This document shows positions 26,190-34,989 of a stretch of 64,000 bases of DNA, in pieces; the stretch's first letter is position 1; each line of letters opens with the position of its first letter. Both the position numbers and the translations under genes were made by a program. The stretch lies in NCBI GenBank assembly GCA_046957575.1, contig JBKUOG010000007.1, positions 60,672 through 124,671 of the forward strand, written 5' to 3'. Below the pieces are notes generated by a model. It was not told the origin of the DNA and did not search any database. It saw only the letters and a list, made by a program, of their open reading frames with translations. Source of the DNA: UMGS1370 sp046957575 (GTDB lineage Bacteria; Bacillota; Clostridia; Lachnospirales; Lachnospiraceae).

Positions 26190-26906
26190 TTATCGTTTTC
26201 CCAGTGCATCCAATATTCCCTGAATACTTTTTTCTTTTACCTGTATGGTCAAATCCGGCTCATGAATATGCTCTAAATAATGGGCGTCCGAATTGCTGAT
26301 AATGGTACAGGTTTCTAAATAGGGGTTTTCCCTTTTCAGCCTGTGCAGATTTTTTAGATCTTTTAATTCTGCAGCGGCAAACTTACTGTCCGGCGGCACA
26401 AATCCCAGATTGGCAATCAGACTGTTTGCAGGCTTATCTATATGGGCAGGAATCATCACTCCTCCATAAGGATACAAAAGATCCCACAATCTGTCAAAGG
26501 AAATATCTGTACTGTTAATCAGAAGATTTGTCTCTTCTGATTCCACCTGATCATGCAGGTTATAGATCTGCTGTTTTCCAAAGATTCCCGGATGATTCGG
26601 ATACTTCATCAGCTTTTCATACACATATGCGTCAAAGTTTAGGGCCGATTCCAGTGTAGGAAACAGGCAGACTGCATGAACTTCTTCTGAAGTTGTAATC
26701 TCCATTCCAGGAATTGCCAGAACTCCATACTCCTTTGCCGAAGCCATCAGCGCCGGGCAGTTGCGGCAGGAATTGTGATCCGTTAGGGCAATCACATCCA
26801 ACCCCTTTACTACAGCCATGCCTGCAATGTTGGCCGGAGTCATATCCTCATCTCCACAGGGAGACAGGCAGGAATGAATGTGCAGATCATAGGTGAGACT
26901 AACCAT
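26190..26906 (-). CDS. PHP domain metal-dependent phosphoesterase (TrpH-like)
   Basis: A 238-residue PHP-fold protein. Metal-binding motifs LHIHSCLSPCGDEDM (residues ~7-21), ALTDHNSC, IPAHIDKP and SNSDAHY are all present, so it should be a working hydrolase. Relatives cut nucleoside bisphosphates (RNase AM/YciV) or histidinol phosphate; no his genes are near. It is the last gene of a five-gene operon with two DRTGG proteins, an ATPase and a sensory hydrogenase-like protein, which suggests a nucleotide- or signal-processing job, but that is inference. Confidence 0.88.
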   Translation of the reverse strand: MVSLTYDLHIHSCLSPCGDEDMTPANIAGMAVVKGLDVIALTDHNSCRNCPALMASAKEYGVLAIPGMEITTSEEVHAVCLFPTLESALNFDAYVYEKLMKYPNHPGIFGKQQIYNLHDQVESEETNLLINSTDISFDRLWDLLYPYGGVMIPAHIDKPANSLIANLGFVPPDSKFAAAELKDLKNLHRLKRENPYLETCTIISNSDAHYLEHIHEPDLTIQVKEKSIQGILDALGKR

Positions 26907-26918
26907 ACAAATCCCCCC

Positions 26919-27260
26919 TTATGATTCTGCTTCCAATGCCTGATAGATTTCCAGTGCTGCGTCAAATACTGGTTTATCTGTTTCTAAAAGCGTAATCCCC
27001 TGCATCTTTGCCTTCTGCACCCCATTTTCATCCATATGGAATCCCTCTGCTAAAATTACGCAGGAAACATCGGCTAACGATGCAACTGCCAGAGTGTTTA
27101 AATTGGCCATCACTGTCACCCAGGCGCAGCCCGTCGGTGCCCGCCCCATGGCAATGCTTAAAAGATCACAGCAGAATACTTTTTCTATCTCCCGGCCCAT
27201 GCTGTCCCCTTCATTTACCAGCCGGGCAATCTGTCTGTCAATTAATGTCTGAACCGTCAT
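26919..27260 (-). CDS. DRTGG domain protein
   Basis: A 113-residue single-domain protein similar to the DRTGG domain found beside CBS domains and in phosphotransacetylase-type proteins. It is a paralogue of the first gene of this operon (compare CCDLLSIAMG here with GSDMMSDVLAF there). The ATG follows directly on the TAG stop of the hydrogenase-like gene, so translation is coupled. DRTGG domains are thought to bind nucleotides or mediate regulation; the ligand is unknown. Confidence 0.8.
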   Translation of the reverse strand: MTVQTLIDRQIARLVNEGDSMGREIEKVFCCDLLSIAMGRAPTGCAWVTVMANLNTLAVASLADVSCVILAEGFHMDENGVQKAKMQGITLLETDKPVFDAALEIYQALEAES

Positions 27261-28649
27261 CTATTCTTCATCCTCTCTGTTATCCAGCACTGCCATTTCT
27301 TCCGAAATCCGCTGAATATAATCTTTCAGCAAATTTACGGTTTCCTGGCCGCTGCGCCCTGTGTCAGCCAAATCTCCTGCCAGCACTGCCACTTCTTCCG
27401 ACAGTTTGTGAAGATTTTCCCTTAAATTGTAAACACAATCGGTTTCCTTTGCTTCCCCTCTTACAATATCTTCCGCCAGCGCTTTGCAGGTAGGAGCGCC
27501 GCAGGAACCGCAGTCCAGCCCCGGCAGCTTTCTGCAGAGACGCTCTACCTGGTTAAGCCTGGAAAAACTTTCCATCATATTATTTCCCAGACGGAATACC
27601 GGTTCATACTGGACTCCCATCGTCCATGGAATCACGCTCTCCGCCTCTTCCTCCACATGACTCCTGGCCACTGGCATATATTTTCTGAGACGCTTTAATT
27701 TCACCTCTGCCACATAGGGATTTTCTACGGTCAAAACGCCTCCGACGCATCCTCCCGGACAGGCGCTCAATTCTACAAAACGGAGATTATTAAACTTCTG
27801 GTCCTCCAGATCTTCCAGCACCTTAATGACATTTTCAATGCCATCCGCTGCCAGATAGTTCTCAGTAAACAATCCGCTGGCTTCCCCGCCTGAACGTCCC
27901 CAGCTGATGCCGATTTTCCCTGCAGTCCCGATTTCCAGATAGTCATCCTTTACTGCCTTCATTCTGGATAAAAGCTGAGGATAGACCTCTTTAATTGCCA
28001 AAACACAGTCTACCTCGCTTTTTTCCGTCCCCAAAGGCGCTTTCACATAAGTCACTTTAGACGGGCAGGGCGAAATAAACACAATCCCAATCTTTTCCCT
28101 GGGAAGTCCGGTAAGCTTTAAAGCCTTCTCTGCTGCCAGAGCCGCCGCTACTTCTACTGGAGGATTTAGGGGAAGCATATGCGGAATTAAGTTAGGAAAG
28201 CGAACCCTGATCAGGCGCACGACGGAGGGGCAGGCTGTGCTGATGACAGGCAGGTTTTCCTCGTGGAAAGATATGTATTCCCTGGTGGCCTCACTGACCA
28301 GTTCCGCTGCCGCGCTGACCTCAAATACGTCATTAAATCCCATCAAAAGCAGGGCGTTGAGCACAATATTGACATCATCCAGATTATTAAACTGGCTGTA
28401 AAGGGACGGTGCCGGAAGGGCTACCGTATAATCATATTTTTTTAACACGTCCAGTTTGTCGTAAACCGCATGCTTTGCATGGTGTGGGCAAACCCGAATG
28501 CATTCTCCGCAGTCAATGCAGAACTTGCTGTTAATCTGGGCCTTTCCTCCCCGCACGCGGATGGCCTCAGTGGGGCACCGCTTAATGCAGTTAATGCATC
28601 CTTTGCACAGCTCCCCGTCCAGACGCACAGAATGGTAAAATTTATCCAT
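27261..28649 (-). CDS. [FeFe]-hydrogenase-like sensory protein with ferredoxin domain (HfsB/group D-like)
   Basis: A 462-residue protein. Residues ~10-60 bind two 4Fe-4S clusters (CKGCINCIKRCP, CIDCGECIRVCP). The H-cluster domain follows, with loop 1 STACPSVV, loop 2 SPCPSKV and loop 3 ELSACPGGCVGG. A further 4Fe-4S motif, CGSCGAPTCKALAEDI, is near residues 385-400, then a helical tail. All four H-cluster cysteines appear present, but the proton-relay Cys of loop 1 is Ala, as in sensory rather than catalytic enzymes. It overlaps the upstream ATPase gene by one base. A redox or H2-sensing role is inferred. Confidence 0.85.
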   Translation of the reverse strand: MDKFYHSVRLDGELCKGCINCIKRCPTEAIRVRGGKAQINSKFCIDCGECIRVCPHHAKHAVYDKLDVLKKYDYTVALPAPSLYSQFNNLDDVNIVLNALLLMGFNDVFEVSAAAELVSEATREYISFHEENLPVISTACPSVVRLIRVRFPNLIPHMLPLNPPVEVAAALAAEKALKLTGLPREKIGIVFISPCPSKVTYVKAPLGTEKSEVDCVLAIKEVYPQLLSRMKAVKDDYLEIGTAGKIGISWGRSGGEASGLFTENYLAADGIENVIKVLEDLEDQKFNNLRFVELSACPGGCVGGVLTVENPYVAEVKLKRLRKYMPVARSHVEEEAESVIPWTMGVQYEPVFRLGNNMMESFSRLNQVERLCRKLPGLDCGSCGAPTCKALAEDIVRGEAKETDCVYNLRENLHKLSEEVAVLAGDLADTGRSGQETVNLLKDYIQRISEEMAVLDNREDEE

Positions 28650-29071
28650 TATATCATCACCGCCATTGTTATCCTGGTTCCTTCCCCGATTCTGGTATCA
28701 ATTTCCATGGTATCGGTATATTTCTTCATATTAGGCAGTCCCATACCGGCTCCAAATCCCAGAGAACGAACCTCATCCGGAGCAGTGGAATAGCCTGCCT
28801 GCATTGCCAGCTCCACATCCGGAATGCCGGGACCTGTATCATCTAAAATCATCCGGATCTGTTCCGGCGTAATCTCAACTGTAATGATTCCTCCATTTGC
28901 ATGAATGACCATATTAATTTCTCCCTCATACATGGCAATAGCTGCCTTTCGGATGGCTTCTGGACTTACTCCCATCTGTTTCAGTTTCTTTTTTACATCA
29001 CTGCTGGCTTCTCCAGCCCTCGTAAAATCATCTCCGGAAATCTCATATTTTAAAACCAGAGCTTCTTCCAT
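28649..29071 (-). CDS. Anti-sigma-factor-like ATPase (RsbW/HATPase_c)
   Basis: A 140-residue GHKL ATPase resembling RsbW/SpoIIAB kinases. N-box EGEINMVIHANGG, G1 DDTGPGIP and G2 GFGAGMGLPNMKKYTD are intact. Such proteins phosphorylate a partner or sequester a sigma factor. Here it sits between a DRTGG protein and the sensory hydrogenase-like protein with 1-base overlaps on both sides, so it probably relays the sensor's signal. No STAS partner is encoded in the window. Confidence 0.87.
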   Translation of the reverse strand: MEEALVLKYEISGDDFTRAGEASSDVKKKLKQMGVSPEAIRKAAIAMYEGEINMVIHANGGIITVEITPEQIRMILDDTGPGIPDVELAMQAGYSTAPDEVRSLGFGAGMGLPNMKKYTDTMEIDTRIGEGTRITMAVMI

Positions 29072-29418
29072 CAGATTGCACCTCCTCCAAGGCCTGCCTT
29101 ATAAAGCATGCCGCAGGCTGAAAACATCCTGTGCCCAGTGGCCAGCACCACCAGATTGCTGTCTTTTGCCATCTGAAGAATGGTCTCATCCGGCTTTTTT
29201 CCTCTGACAAAAATAATACATACGATATCCAGCATTTCCGCTGTACGGATTACCTGAGGATTGCAAAGGCCCGTCAGCAAAATGGAATGATCCTTGGAAA
29301 ATGCCAAAACATCACTCATCATATCCGATCCGCAGGCGCTTTTGACCTCTTCGTCCAGTCTGTCTTCTCCCACCAGGACTCTTGCACCCAATGTCTCCAT
29401 GGCATCTCTTACTGTCAT
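29071..29418 (-). CDS. DRTGG domain protein
   Basis: A 115-residue DRTGG-fold protein starting at the ATG at 29418, which follows AAGGGGGACTGGAT; longer in-frame starts fall upstream of the best promoter. It ends ATGHRMFSACGMLYKAGLGG. First gene of the operon DRTGG, ATPase, hydrogenase-like, DRTGG, PHP, and paralogous to the fourth gene. Function inferred as a small-molecule-sensing or adaptor domain. Confidence 0.8.
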   Translation of the reverse strand: MTVRDAMETLGARVLVGEDRLDEEVKSACGSDMMSDVLAFSKDHSILLTGLCNPQVIRTAEMLDIVCIIFVRGKKPDETILQMAKDSNLVVLATGHRMFSACGMLYKAGLGGGAI

Positions 29419-29455
29419 ATCCAGTCCCCCTTTTTCACTGTAAACTTCCATATCA

Positions 29456-29484
29456 AGAATACCATTATTTTTATGAATTATCAA
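29456..29484 (-). promoter_or_regulatory. Promoter of the DRTGG/sensory hydrogenase operon
   Basis: On the minus strand TTGATA (29479-29484) and TATTCT (29456-29461) are spaced by exactly 17 bases, giving a ~30-base leader before the ATG at 29418. It also supports that start choice. Confidence 0.7.
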
Positions 29485-29546
29485 CAAATATTGAAGGGGT
29501 GATTTTTTCATATTTTCGTTTTTTTGTAGATTTTTCATCAGCCATG

Positions 29547-29567
29547 TGATAGAATATACTCTATAAT
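29547..29567 (+). promoter_or_regulatory. Possible promoter region of the hydCBA operon
   Basis: TGATAGAAT (29547-29555) fits an extended -10, and TATAAT lies at 29562-29567, but neither has a good -35. The imperfect palindrome ATAGAATATACTCTAT (29549-29564) overlaps both and could be an operator. Confidence 0.4.
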
Positions 29568-29605
29568 GTCCAAACGATTTTAAACTTGAATAAGGAGGTT
29601 ACATA

Positions 29606-30100
29606 ATGGCTTGCAAAAAAACAACTGTCCCGTTTTCCGGGACAAAAGAGCAGGAGGCGGCATTAAAAGAAACCATTGCCCAGCTCAAAGACACACCAGG
29701 ATCCCTAATGCCCATCATGCAGAAGGCTCAGGAAATCTATGGTTATCTTCCCATTGAAGTACAGACCATCATTTCTGATGAGACAGGGATTCCCCTGGAA
29801 AAGGTTTATGGAGTGTCTACCTTCTACGCTCAGTTTGCTTTACAGCCTAAGGGCAAATACAAAATTTCCGTCTGTCTTGGTACTGCGTGTTATGTGAAAG
29901 GATCCGGCAATATTTTCAGTAAACTGGAAGAACTTCTGGGCATTACCAATGGAGAATGCACTCCTGACGGCAAATTTTCCCTGGATTCCTGCCGGTGTGT
30001 AGGCGCCTGCGGTCTGGCTCCCGTTATGATGATTAACGACGAAGTTTACGGACGGCTGGTTCCTGATGACATCCCCGGTATTTTAGCAAAATATAATTAA
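29606..30100 (+). CDS. hydC: NADH-dependent [FeFe] hydrogenase, HydC/NuoE-like 2Fe-2S subunit
   Basis: A 164-residue NuoE-type protein with a helical N-terminus (YGYLPIEVQTIISDETGIPL) and a thioredoxin-like C-terminal domain binding one 2Fe-2S cluster through CLGTACYVKG and CRCVGACGLAPVM. It passes electrons within the trimeric, soluble HydABC hydrogenase, where this subunit partners HydB. ATG follows AAGGAGGTTACATA. First gene of the operon hydC, ATPase, ferredoxin-like, hydB, hydA, divergent from the sensory hydrogenase operon. Confidence 0.92.
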   Translation: MACKKTTVPFSGTKEQEAALKETIAQLKDTPGSLMPIMQKAQEIYGYLPIEVQTIISDETGIPLEKVYGVSTFYAQFALQPKGKYKISVCLGTACYVKGSGNIFSKLEELLGITNGECTPDGKFSLDSCRCVGACGLAPVMMINDEVYGRLVPDDIPGILAKYN

Positions 30101-30104
30101 GCCT

Positions 30105-30662
30105 ATGATGACAGAAATTTCCTTAAATGTTTTGGATATCTCCGAAAATTCCACCAGGGCCGGAGCATCTCTGGTCAGGATTACCCTTGCGGCTGACACA
30201 TCGGCAGATACTCTGACTCTGGCCATTGCAGATAATGGGTGCGGTATGAGTAAAGAACAGGTTTCCAATGTGACAGATCCTTTTTTTACCACCCGGACTA
30301 CCCGCAAAGTCGGCCTTGGCATTCCTTTTTTGAAATACGCTGCCGAGAGTACTGGGGGAAGTTTTTCCATTCAGTCCGAGTTAGGAAAGGGAACTGCCAT
30401 TACAGCAGTGTTCGGCCTTTCCCATATTGATCGAATGCCACTGGGGGATATTTCCAGCACCATCCACACGCTGGTTCTCTATCATCCTGATACGGATTTT
30501 GTATACACATACCAGTACAATCAGGCGTCCTTTACCCTGGATACCAGACAATTACGGGAAGTTTTAGGAGATATTCCTTTTGATACCCCGGAAATATCCC
30601 AGTACATTTTGGAATATCTGACAGAAAATAAACAGGAAATTGACGGCGGAACACTCATCTGA
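30105..30662 (+). CDS. GHKL ATPase / histidine-kinase-like protein in the hyd operon
   Basis: A 185-residue protein. Residues 1-110 are a GHKL ATP-binding domain (DISENSTRAGAS, DNGCGM, VGLGIPFLKYAAEST). The C-terminal ~70 residues are a domain I do not recognise. It has no phosphoacceptor His box or membrane span, so it is not a full kinase. The start is one of two adjacent ATGs (30105 or 30108) 4 bases after hydC, with no clear ribosome binding site, so coupling to hydC is likely. Such ATPases recur within clostridial hyd operons; function unknown. Confidence 0.85.
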   Translation: MMTEISLNVLDISENSTRAGASLVRITLAADTSADTLTLAIADNGCGMSKEQVSNVTDPFFTTRTTRKVGLGIPFLKYAAESTGGSFSIQSELGKGTAITAVFGLSHIDRMPLGDISSTIHTLVLYHPDTDFVYTYQYNQASFTLDTRQLREVLGDIPFDTPEISQYILEYLTENKQEIDGGTLI

Positions 30663-30716
30663 CCGCCCGTTTATATTCTCTGCTGCCCGGCAGCAGATAC
30701 AGATTGGAGGATTACT

Positions 30717-31094
30717 ATGAAAAGCCTTGCTGAATTAAAAGCTATCCGCGACAGGGTTCAGAACCAGGTAAGCATGCGCGCCGAAGATCACAACCACATC
30801 CGCGTTGTAGTGGGTATGGCAACCTGCGGCATCGCCAGCGGTGCCAGACCGGTTTTGACTACTCTTGCCAATGCAGTTCAGGAAAAGGGCCTGACTGACA
30901 AGGTAGCAGTTACCCAGACCGGATGCATCGGCCTGTGCCAGTACGAACCCATTGTAGAAGTAATGGAACCTGGCAAAGATAAAGTCACCTATATTAAAAT
31001 GAATCCTGACAAAGCCCTTGAGGTGGTAGAGCGCCACTTAATCGGCGGCCATGTCATTGAGGATTACACGCTGAATGCAGCAGATATCAAATAA
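30717..31094 (+). CDS. 2Fe-2S thioredoxin-like ferredoxin domain protein
   Basis: A 125-residue protein with the thioredoxin-like 2Fe-2S fold. Ligand motifs are MATCGIASGARPV and TQTGCIGLCQYEP. It resembles the N-terminal domain of HydB encoded next, and the small protein at 61934-62173. ATG follows GGAGGATTACT. It is likely an extra electron-transfer component of the hydrogenase complex. Confidence 0.88.
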   Translation: MKSLAELKAIRDRVQNQVSMRAEDHNHIRVVVGMATCGIASGARPVLTTLANAVQEKGLTDKVAVTQTGCIGLCQYEPIVEVMEPGKDKVTYIKMNPDKALEVVERHLIGGHVIEDYTLNAADIK

Positions 31095-31109
31095 TAAGGA
31101 GGAAGCAGA

Positions 31110-32900
31110 ATGTATCGTTCACACGTTTTAGTCTGCGGCGGAACGGGATGTACTTCCTCCGGAAGCCAGAAGATTATGGAGACTCTAAAGTCTGAAATTG
31201 AAAAAAACGGCTTGTCTGACGAAGTTGCCGTTGTCCAGACAGGATGCCATGGCCTCTGCGCCTTAGGCCCTATCATGATCATCTATCCGGATGCTACTTT
31301 TTACTCAATGGTCAAAGTAGAAGATATTCCGGAAATCGTTTCTGAGCACCTGTTAAAAGGCCGCGTGGTTACTCGCCTTCTTTACAAGGAAACTGTGACC
31401 CCTACCGGCAAGATCAAAGCTTTGGCGGATACAGACTTTTACAAAAAGCAGCACCGCATCGCTCTGCGCAACTGCGGTATTATCAATCCGGAAGTCATTG
31501 ACGAATACATCGGTACCGGCGGCTACGAAGCATTAGGAAAAGTTCTGACTCAGATGACTCCTGATGAAGTCATCCAGCTTCTGTTAGACAGCGGTCTTAG
31601 AGGACGCGGCGGCGCCGGCTTCCCTACCGGTTTAAAATGGAAATTAGCCCGTCAGAATGACGCGGATCAGAAATATGTCTGCTGTAATGCCGACGAAGGG
31701 GATCCCGGTGCATTTATGGACCGTTCCGTACTGGAAGGGGATCCCCACGCCGTACTGGAAGCAATGGCCATTGCCGGTTATGCCATTGGCGCAAATCAGG
31801 GTTACATCTACGTCCGTGCAGAGTATCCGATTGCAGTAGAGCGTCTGCGCATCGCCATCAATCAGGCCCGCGAATACGGGCTGTTAGGCAAAAACATTTT
31901 TGATACCGGATTTGATTTTGATATTGACCTGCGTCTGGGTGCAGGAGCCTTTGTCTGCGGCGAAGAGACTGCTCTTATGACTTCTATCGAGGGCAAACGC
32001 GGCGAGCCAAGACCACGTCCTCCGTTCCCTGCACAGAAAGGTTTATTTGGCAAGCCTTCCATCTTAAACAACGTAGAGACTTATGCCAACATTCCCCAGA
32101 TTATTTTAAACGGCCCGGAATGGTTCTCTTCTATGGGTACTGAAAAATCCAAGGGCACCAAAGTATTTGCTCTGGGCGGAAAGATTCACAATACCGGTCT
32201 GGTTGAGATCCCAATGGGTACGACCCTTCGGGAAGTAATTGAAGAAATCGGCGGAGGCATTCCTGGCGGCAAAAAGTTCAAAGCTGCCCAGACCGGCGGT
32301 CCTTCCGGCGGATGTATCCCTTATGAACACTTTGATATTCCGATTGATTACGACAACCTGATTTCCATCGGCTCCATGATGGGTTCCGGCGGTCTGATTG
32401 TTATGGACGAAGACGACTGTATGGTAGATATTGCCAAATTCTTCCTGGAATTTACCGTTGAAGAATCCTGCGGCAAGTGTACTCCATGCCGCATCGGTAC
32501 CAAGCGTATGTTAGAAATCTTAGACAAGATTACCAAAGGTACTGCTGCCATGGAAGACTTAGATAAACTGGAAGAACTGTGTTACTATGTAAAAGAGAAT
32601 GCTTTGTGCGGTCTTGGACAGACTGCTCCCAATCCAGTTCTTTCCACTCTCCGCTATTTCCGCGATGAATATGAAGCCCATATCAAAGAAAAACGCTGTC
32701 CTGCCGGCGTATGCAAGGCTCTTTTGTCCTACCATATCGACAGAGACAAATGTAAAGGATGTACCCTGTGTGCCCGCAACTGTCCTGCAGACGCAATTAT
32801 CGGATCCGTTAAAAATCCTCACTTCATTGATACAGATAAGTGTATTAAGTGCGGCACCTGTATTGAGAAGTGTAAATTCGGCGCTATCTATAAGAAATAA
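31110..32900 (+). CDS. hydB: NADH-dependent [FeFe] hydrogenase, HydB/NuoF-like flavoprotein subunit
   Basis: A 596-residue subunit that binds FMN and NAD(H). Residues ~1-95 form a thioredoxin-like 2Fe-2S domain (CGGTGCTSSGS, QTGCHGLCALGP). Then comes the NuoF core with GRGGAGFPTGLKW and CNADEGDPGAFMDR, a 4Fe-4S site SCGKCTPCRIGTKRM, and a C-terminal two-cluster ferredoxin domain (CKGCTLCARNCPADA, CIKCGTCIEKCKFGA). This is the subunit where NADH and ferredoxin electrons meet in bifurcating hydrogenases. ATG follows AAGGAGGAAGCAGA. Confidence 0.95.
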   Translation: MYRSHVLVCGGTGCTSSGSQKIMETLKSEIEKNGLSDEVAVVQTGCHGLCALGPIMIIYPDATFYSMVKVEDIPEIVSEHLLKGRVVTRLLYKETVTPTGKIKALADTDFYKKQHRIALRNCGIINPEVIDEYIGTGGYEALGKVLTQMTPDEVIQLLLDSGLRGRGGAGFPTGLKWKLARQNDADQKYVCCNADEGDPGAFMDRSVLEGDPHAVLEAMAIAGYAIGANQGYIYVRAEYPIAVERLRIAINQAREYGLLGKNIFDTGFDFDIDLRLGAGAFVCGEETALMTSIEGKRGEPRPRPPFPAQKGLFGKPSILNNVETYANIPQIILNGPEWFSSMGTEKSKGTKVFALGGKIHNTGLVEIPMGTTLREVIEEIGGGIPGGKKFKAAQTGGPSGGCIPYEHFDIPIDYDNLISIGSMMGSGGLIVMDEDDCMVDIAKFFLEFTVEESCGKCTPCRIGTKRMLEILDKITKGTAAMEDLDKLEELCYYVKENALCGLGQTAPNPVLSTLRYFRDEYEAHIKEKRCPAGVCKALLSYHIDRDKCKGCTLCARNCPADAIIGSVKNPHFIDTDKCIKCGTCIEKCKFGAIYKK

Positions 32901-32914
32901 GGGAGGAAAGAAGT

Positions 32915-34663
32915 ATGGAGAACGTTACGCTTAAAATCAACGGCATGGAAGTCTCTGCTCCAAAGGGTTCCACCATCCTGGAAGCAGCCAGACTTGCCCA
33001 CATTGAAATTCCTACCCTGTGTTTCTTAAAGGAAATCAATGAAATCGGCGCATGCCGCGTCTGTGTTGTAGAAGTAAAGGGAGCCCGTTCCTTAGTGGCT
33101 TCCTGTGTATATCCTGTTAATGATGGAATGGAAGTCTGGACCAACACCCCTAAAGTATTAGAGTCCAGAAAGAAAACGGTACAGCTTCTGCTGTCCAACC
33201 ACAACCGCTCCTGTTTGTCCTGTGTGCGCAGCGGACACTGCGAGCTTCAGGAACTGGCCCGCAATCTGGGAGTAGAGGATGAGGGCTACTATGACGGTTC
33301 CGTCACCCCATCCTGCATTGATGATTCCGCTGCCCATATGATTCGCGACAACAGCAAGTGCATCCTGTGCCGCCGCTGTTCTGCAGTCTGTGAAAATGTT
33401 CAGGGAATCGGCGTGATTGGCCCCAATATGCGAGGATTTGATACTCACATCGGCTCTGCATTTGAGATGGGACTGGGAGAAACCTCCTGCGTATCCTGCG
33501 GCCAGTGTATCGCGGTATGTCCGACCGGCGCTCTGACAGAAAAGAGCAATATAGACGACATTTTTGCCGCCATTGCCGATCCGTCCAAACATGTAGTGGT
33601 GCAGACCGCTCCTGCAGTCCGCGCTGCTCTTGGCGAAGAATTTGGTCTTCCTATCGGAACCAATGTAGAAGGCAAGATGGCTGCTGCTCTCCGCCGCTTA
33701 GGATTCAATAAAGTATTTGATACTGATTTTTCTGCTGACTTAACCATTATGGAAGAAGCTCACGAATTTATTGAGCGTGTGCAAAACGGCGGTGTGCTGC
33801 CTATGATCACTTCCTGCTCTCCAGGATGGATTAAATACTGCGAGCACTATTTCCCGGATATGACGGAAAACTTATCTTCCTGTAAATCTCCGCAGCAGAT
33901 GTTCGGTGCTATCTTAAAATCCTACTATGCTGCCAAGGCTGATATTTCTGCAAAGGATATTGTATCCGTCAGTGTTATGCCTTGTACAGCTAAGAAGTTT
34001 GAGATCGGCCGCGAGGATGAGGCGGCTAACGGCGTACCAGATGTTGATTACACCATGACCACCAGAGAATTGGCCAGAATGATCAAGAAGGCCGGCATCC
34101 GGTTCTTAGATCTTCCGGATGAAGCCTTTGATGACCCGCTGGGATGCTCTACCGGCGCCGGCGTTATCTTCGGCGCTACCGGCGGCGTTATGGAAGCAGC
34201 TCTCCGCACTGCCGTAGAAACTTTGACCGGAGAGGAACTTCCATCTGTTGACTTTACTGAAGTCCGCGGCACAAAGGGAATTAAAGAAGCCACCTATCAT
34301 GTTGCCGGCATGGATGTAAAGGTTGCAGTAGCTTCCGGCTTAGGCAATGCAAGAGAATTATTAAATAAAGTAAAATCCGGTGAGGCCAACTACCACTTCA
34401 TCGAGATCATGGGATGTCCAGGCGGCTGTGTAAACGGCGGAGGACAGCCTCAGCAGCCGGGACTAGTCCGCAATACCACTGATATCCGCGCACTGCGGGC
34501 AAACGTCCTTTATGACAGTGACAAAGCAAACCCCATCCGCAAGTCTCATGAAAATCCGGCTATCAAAGAGTTATATGACAGCTACTTAGGAAAACCAGGC
34601 AGTCCATTGGCTCACCATCTCCTTCACACCACATATGTAAAGAGAGAGGTTAATAAACACTAA
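32915..34663 (+). CDS. hydA: NADH-dependent [FeFe] hydrogenase, catalytic subunit (HydA)
   Basis: A 582-residue catalytic subunit. In order: an N-terminal 2Fe-2S domain, a His-Cys 4Fe-4S site (HNRSCLSCVRSGHCELQ), two 4Fe-4S clusters (CILCRRCSAVCEN, CVSCGQCIAVCP), and the H-cluster domain with loop 1 TSCSPGW, loop 2 MPCTAKKFE and loop 3 EIMGCPGGCVNGGGQP. It makes or uses H2. Loop 1 has Ser where the textbook motif has a second Cys. The rest of the active site is complete. Last gene of the operon; ATG follows GGGAGGAAAGAAGT. Confidence 0.95.
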   Translation: MENVTLKINGMEVSAPKGSTILEAARLAHIEIPTLCFLKEINEIGACRVCVVEVKGARSLVASCVYPVNDGMEVWTNTPKVLESRKKTVQLLLSNHNRSCLSCVRSGHCELQELARNLGVEDEGYYDGSVTPSCIDDSAAHMIRDNSKCILCRRCSAVCENVQGIGVIGPNMRGFDTHIGSAFEMGLGETSCVSCGQCIAVCPTGALTEKSNIDDIFAAIADPSKHVVVQTAPAVRAALGEEFGLPIGTNVEGKMAAALRRLGFNKVFDTDFSADLTIMEEAHEFIERVQNGGVLPMITSCSPGWIKYCEHYFPDMTENLSSCKSPQQMFGAILKSYYAAKADISAKDIVSVSVMPCTAKKFEIGREDEAANGVPDVDYTMTTRELARMIKKAGIRFLDLPDEAFDDPLGCSTGAGVIFGATGGVMEAALRTAVETLTGEELPSVDFTEVRGTKGIKEATYHVAGMDVKVAVASGLGNARELLNKVKSGEANYHFIEIMGCPGGCVNGGGQPQQPGLVRNTTDIRALRANVLYDSDKANPIRKSHENPAIKELYDSYLGKPGSPLAHHLLHTTYVKREVNKH

Positions 34664-34675
34664 AAAAGAAAGAAA

Positions 34676-34716
34676 ACAGGCAGCGCTTAAAAACGCTGCC
34701 TGTCCTTTATTTTTTT
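34676..34716 (+). terminator. Terminator of the hydCBA operon
   Basis: A perfect 10-bp stem (34676-34685 with 34694-34703), an 8-base loop and a T-rich tail ending in seven T. It follows hydA by 13 bases. Confidence 0.9.
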
Positions 34717-34726
34717 AGTGAAATCT

Positions 34727-34933
34727 CTATTTATCTGTCTTTGCAAACAGCAGTAAAATCACCGCGTAAAATACTCCTAAAATTGCCCCTATTGACAGAC
34801 CGCCCAGTATGCCAAAAAAGGCCGATCGCACTCCTCCGTCAATCGCTCCCATCAGTCCAAAGAGAAATGCCAGTCCAAGCATCACTACTATAGTAGTGCG
34901 CAGACAGCCTCCCCAGTTCTTACTTGTACTCAC
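34727..34933 (-). CDS. Small two-span membrane protein, hypothetical
   Basis: A 68-residue protein. I choose the GTG at 34933 because AAGGAG lies 6 bases upstream; an upstream TTG has no such site. Two hydrophobic segments (TTIVVMLGLAFLFGLMGAI and a second at ~35-62) with Gly-rich turns suggest a membrane hairpin; the ends are charged. I do not recognise a family. It is convergent with hydA, and its upstream region holds repeat copy B. No functional link to the hydrogenase is evident. Confidence 0.6.
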   Translation of the reverse strand: MSTSKNWGGCLRTTIVVMLGLAFLFGLMGAIDGGVRSAFFGILGGLSIGAILGVFYAVILLLFAKTDK

Positions 34934-34989
34934 TTGCTTCTCCTTTACAGCGTTTTCCAATAGTATCTAACGGTTTGTCATTTATTATG

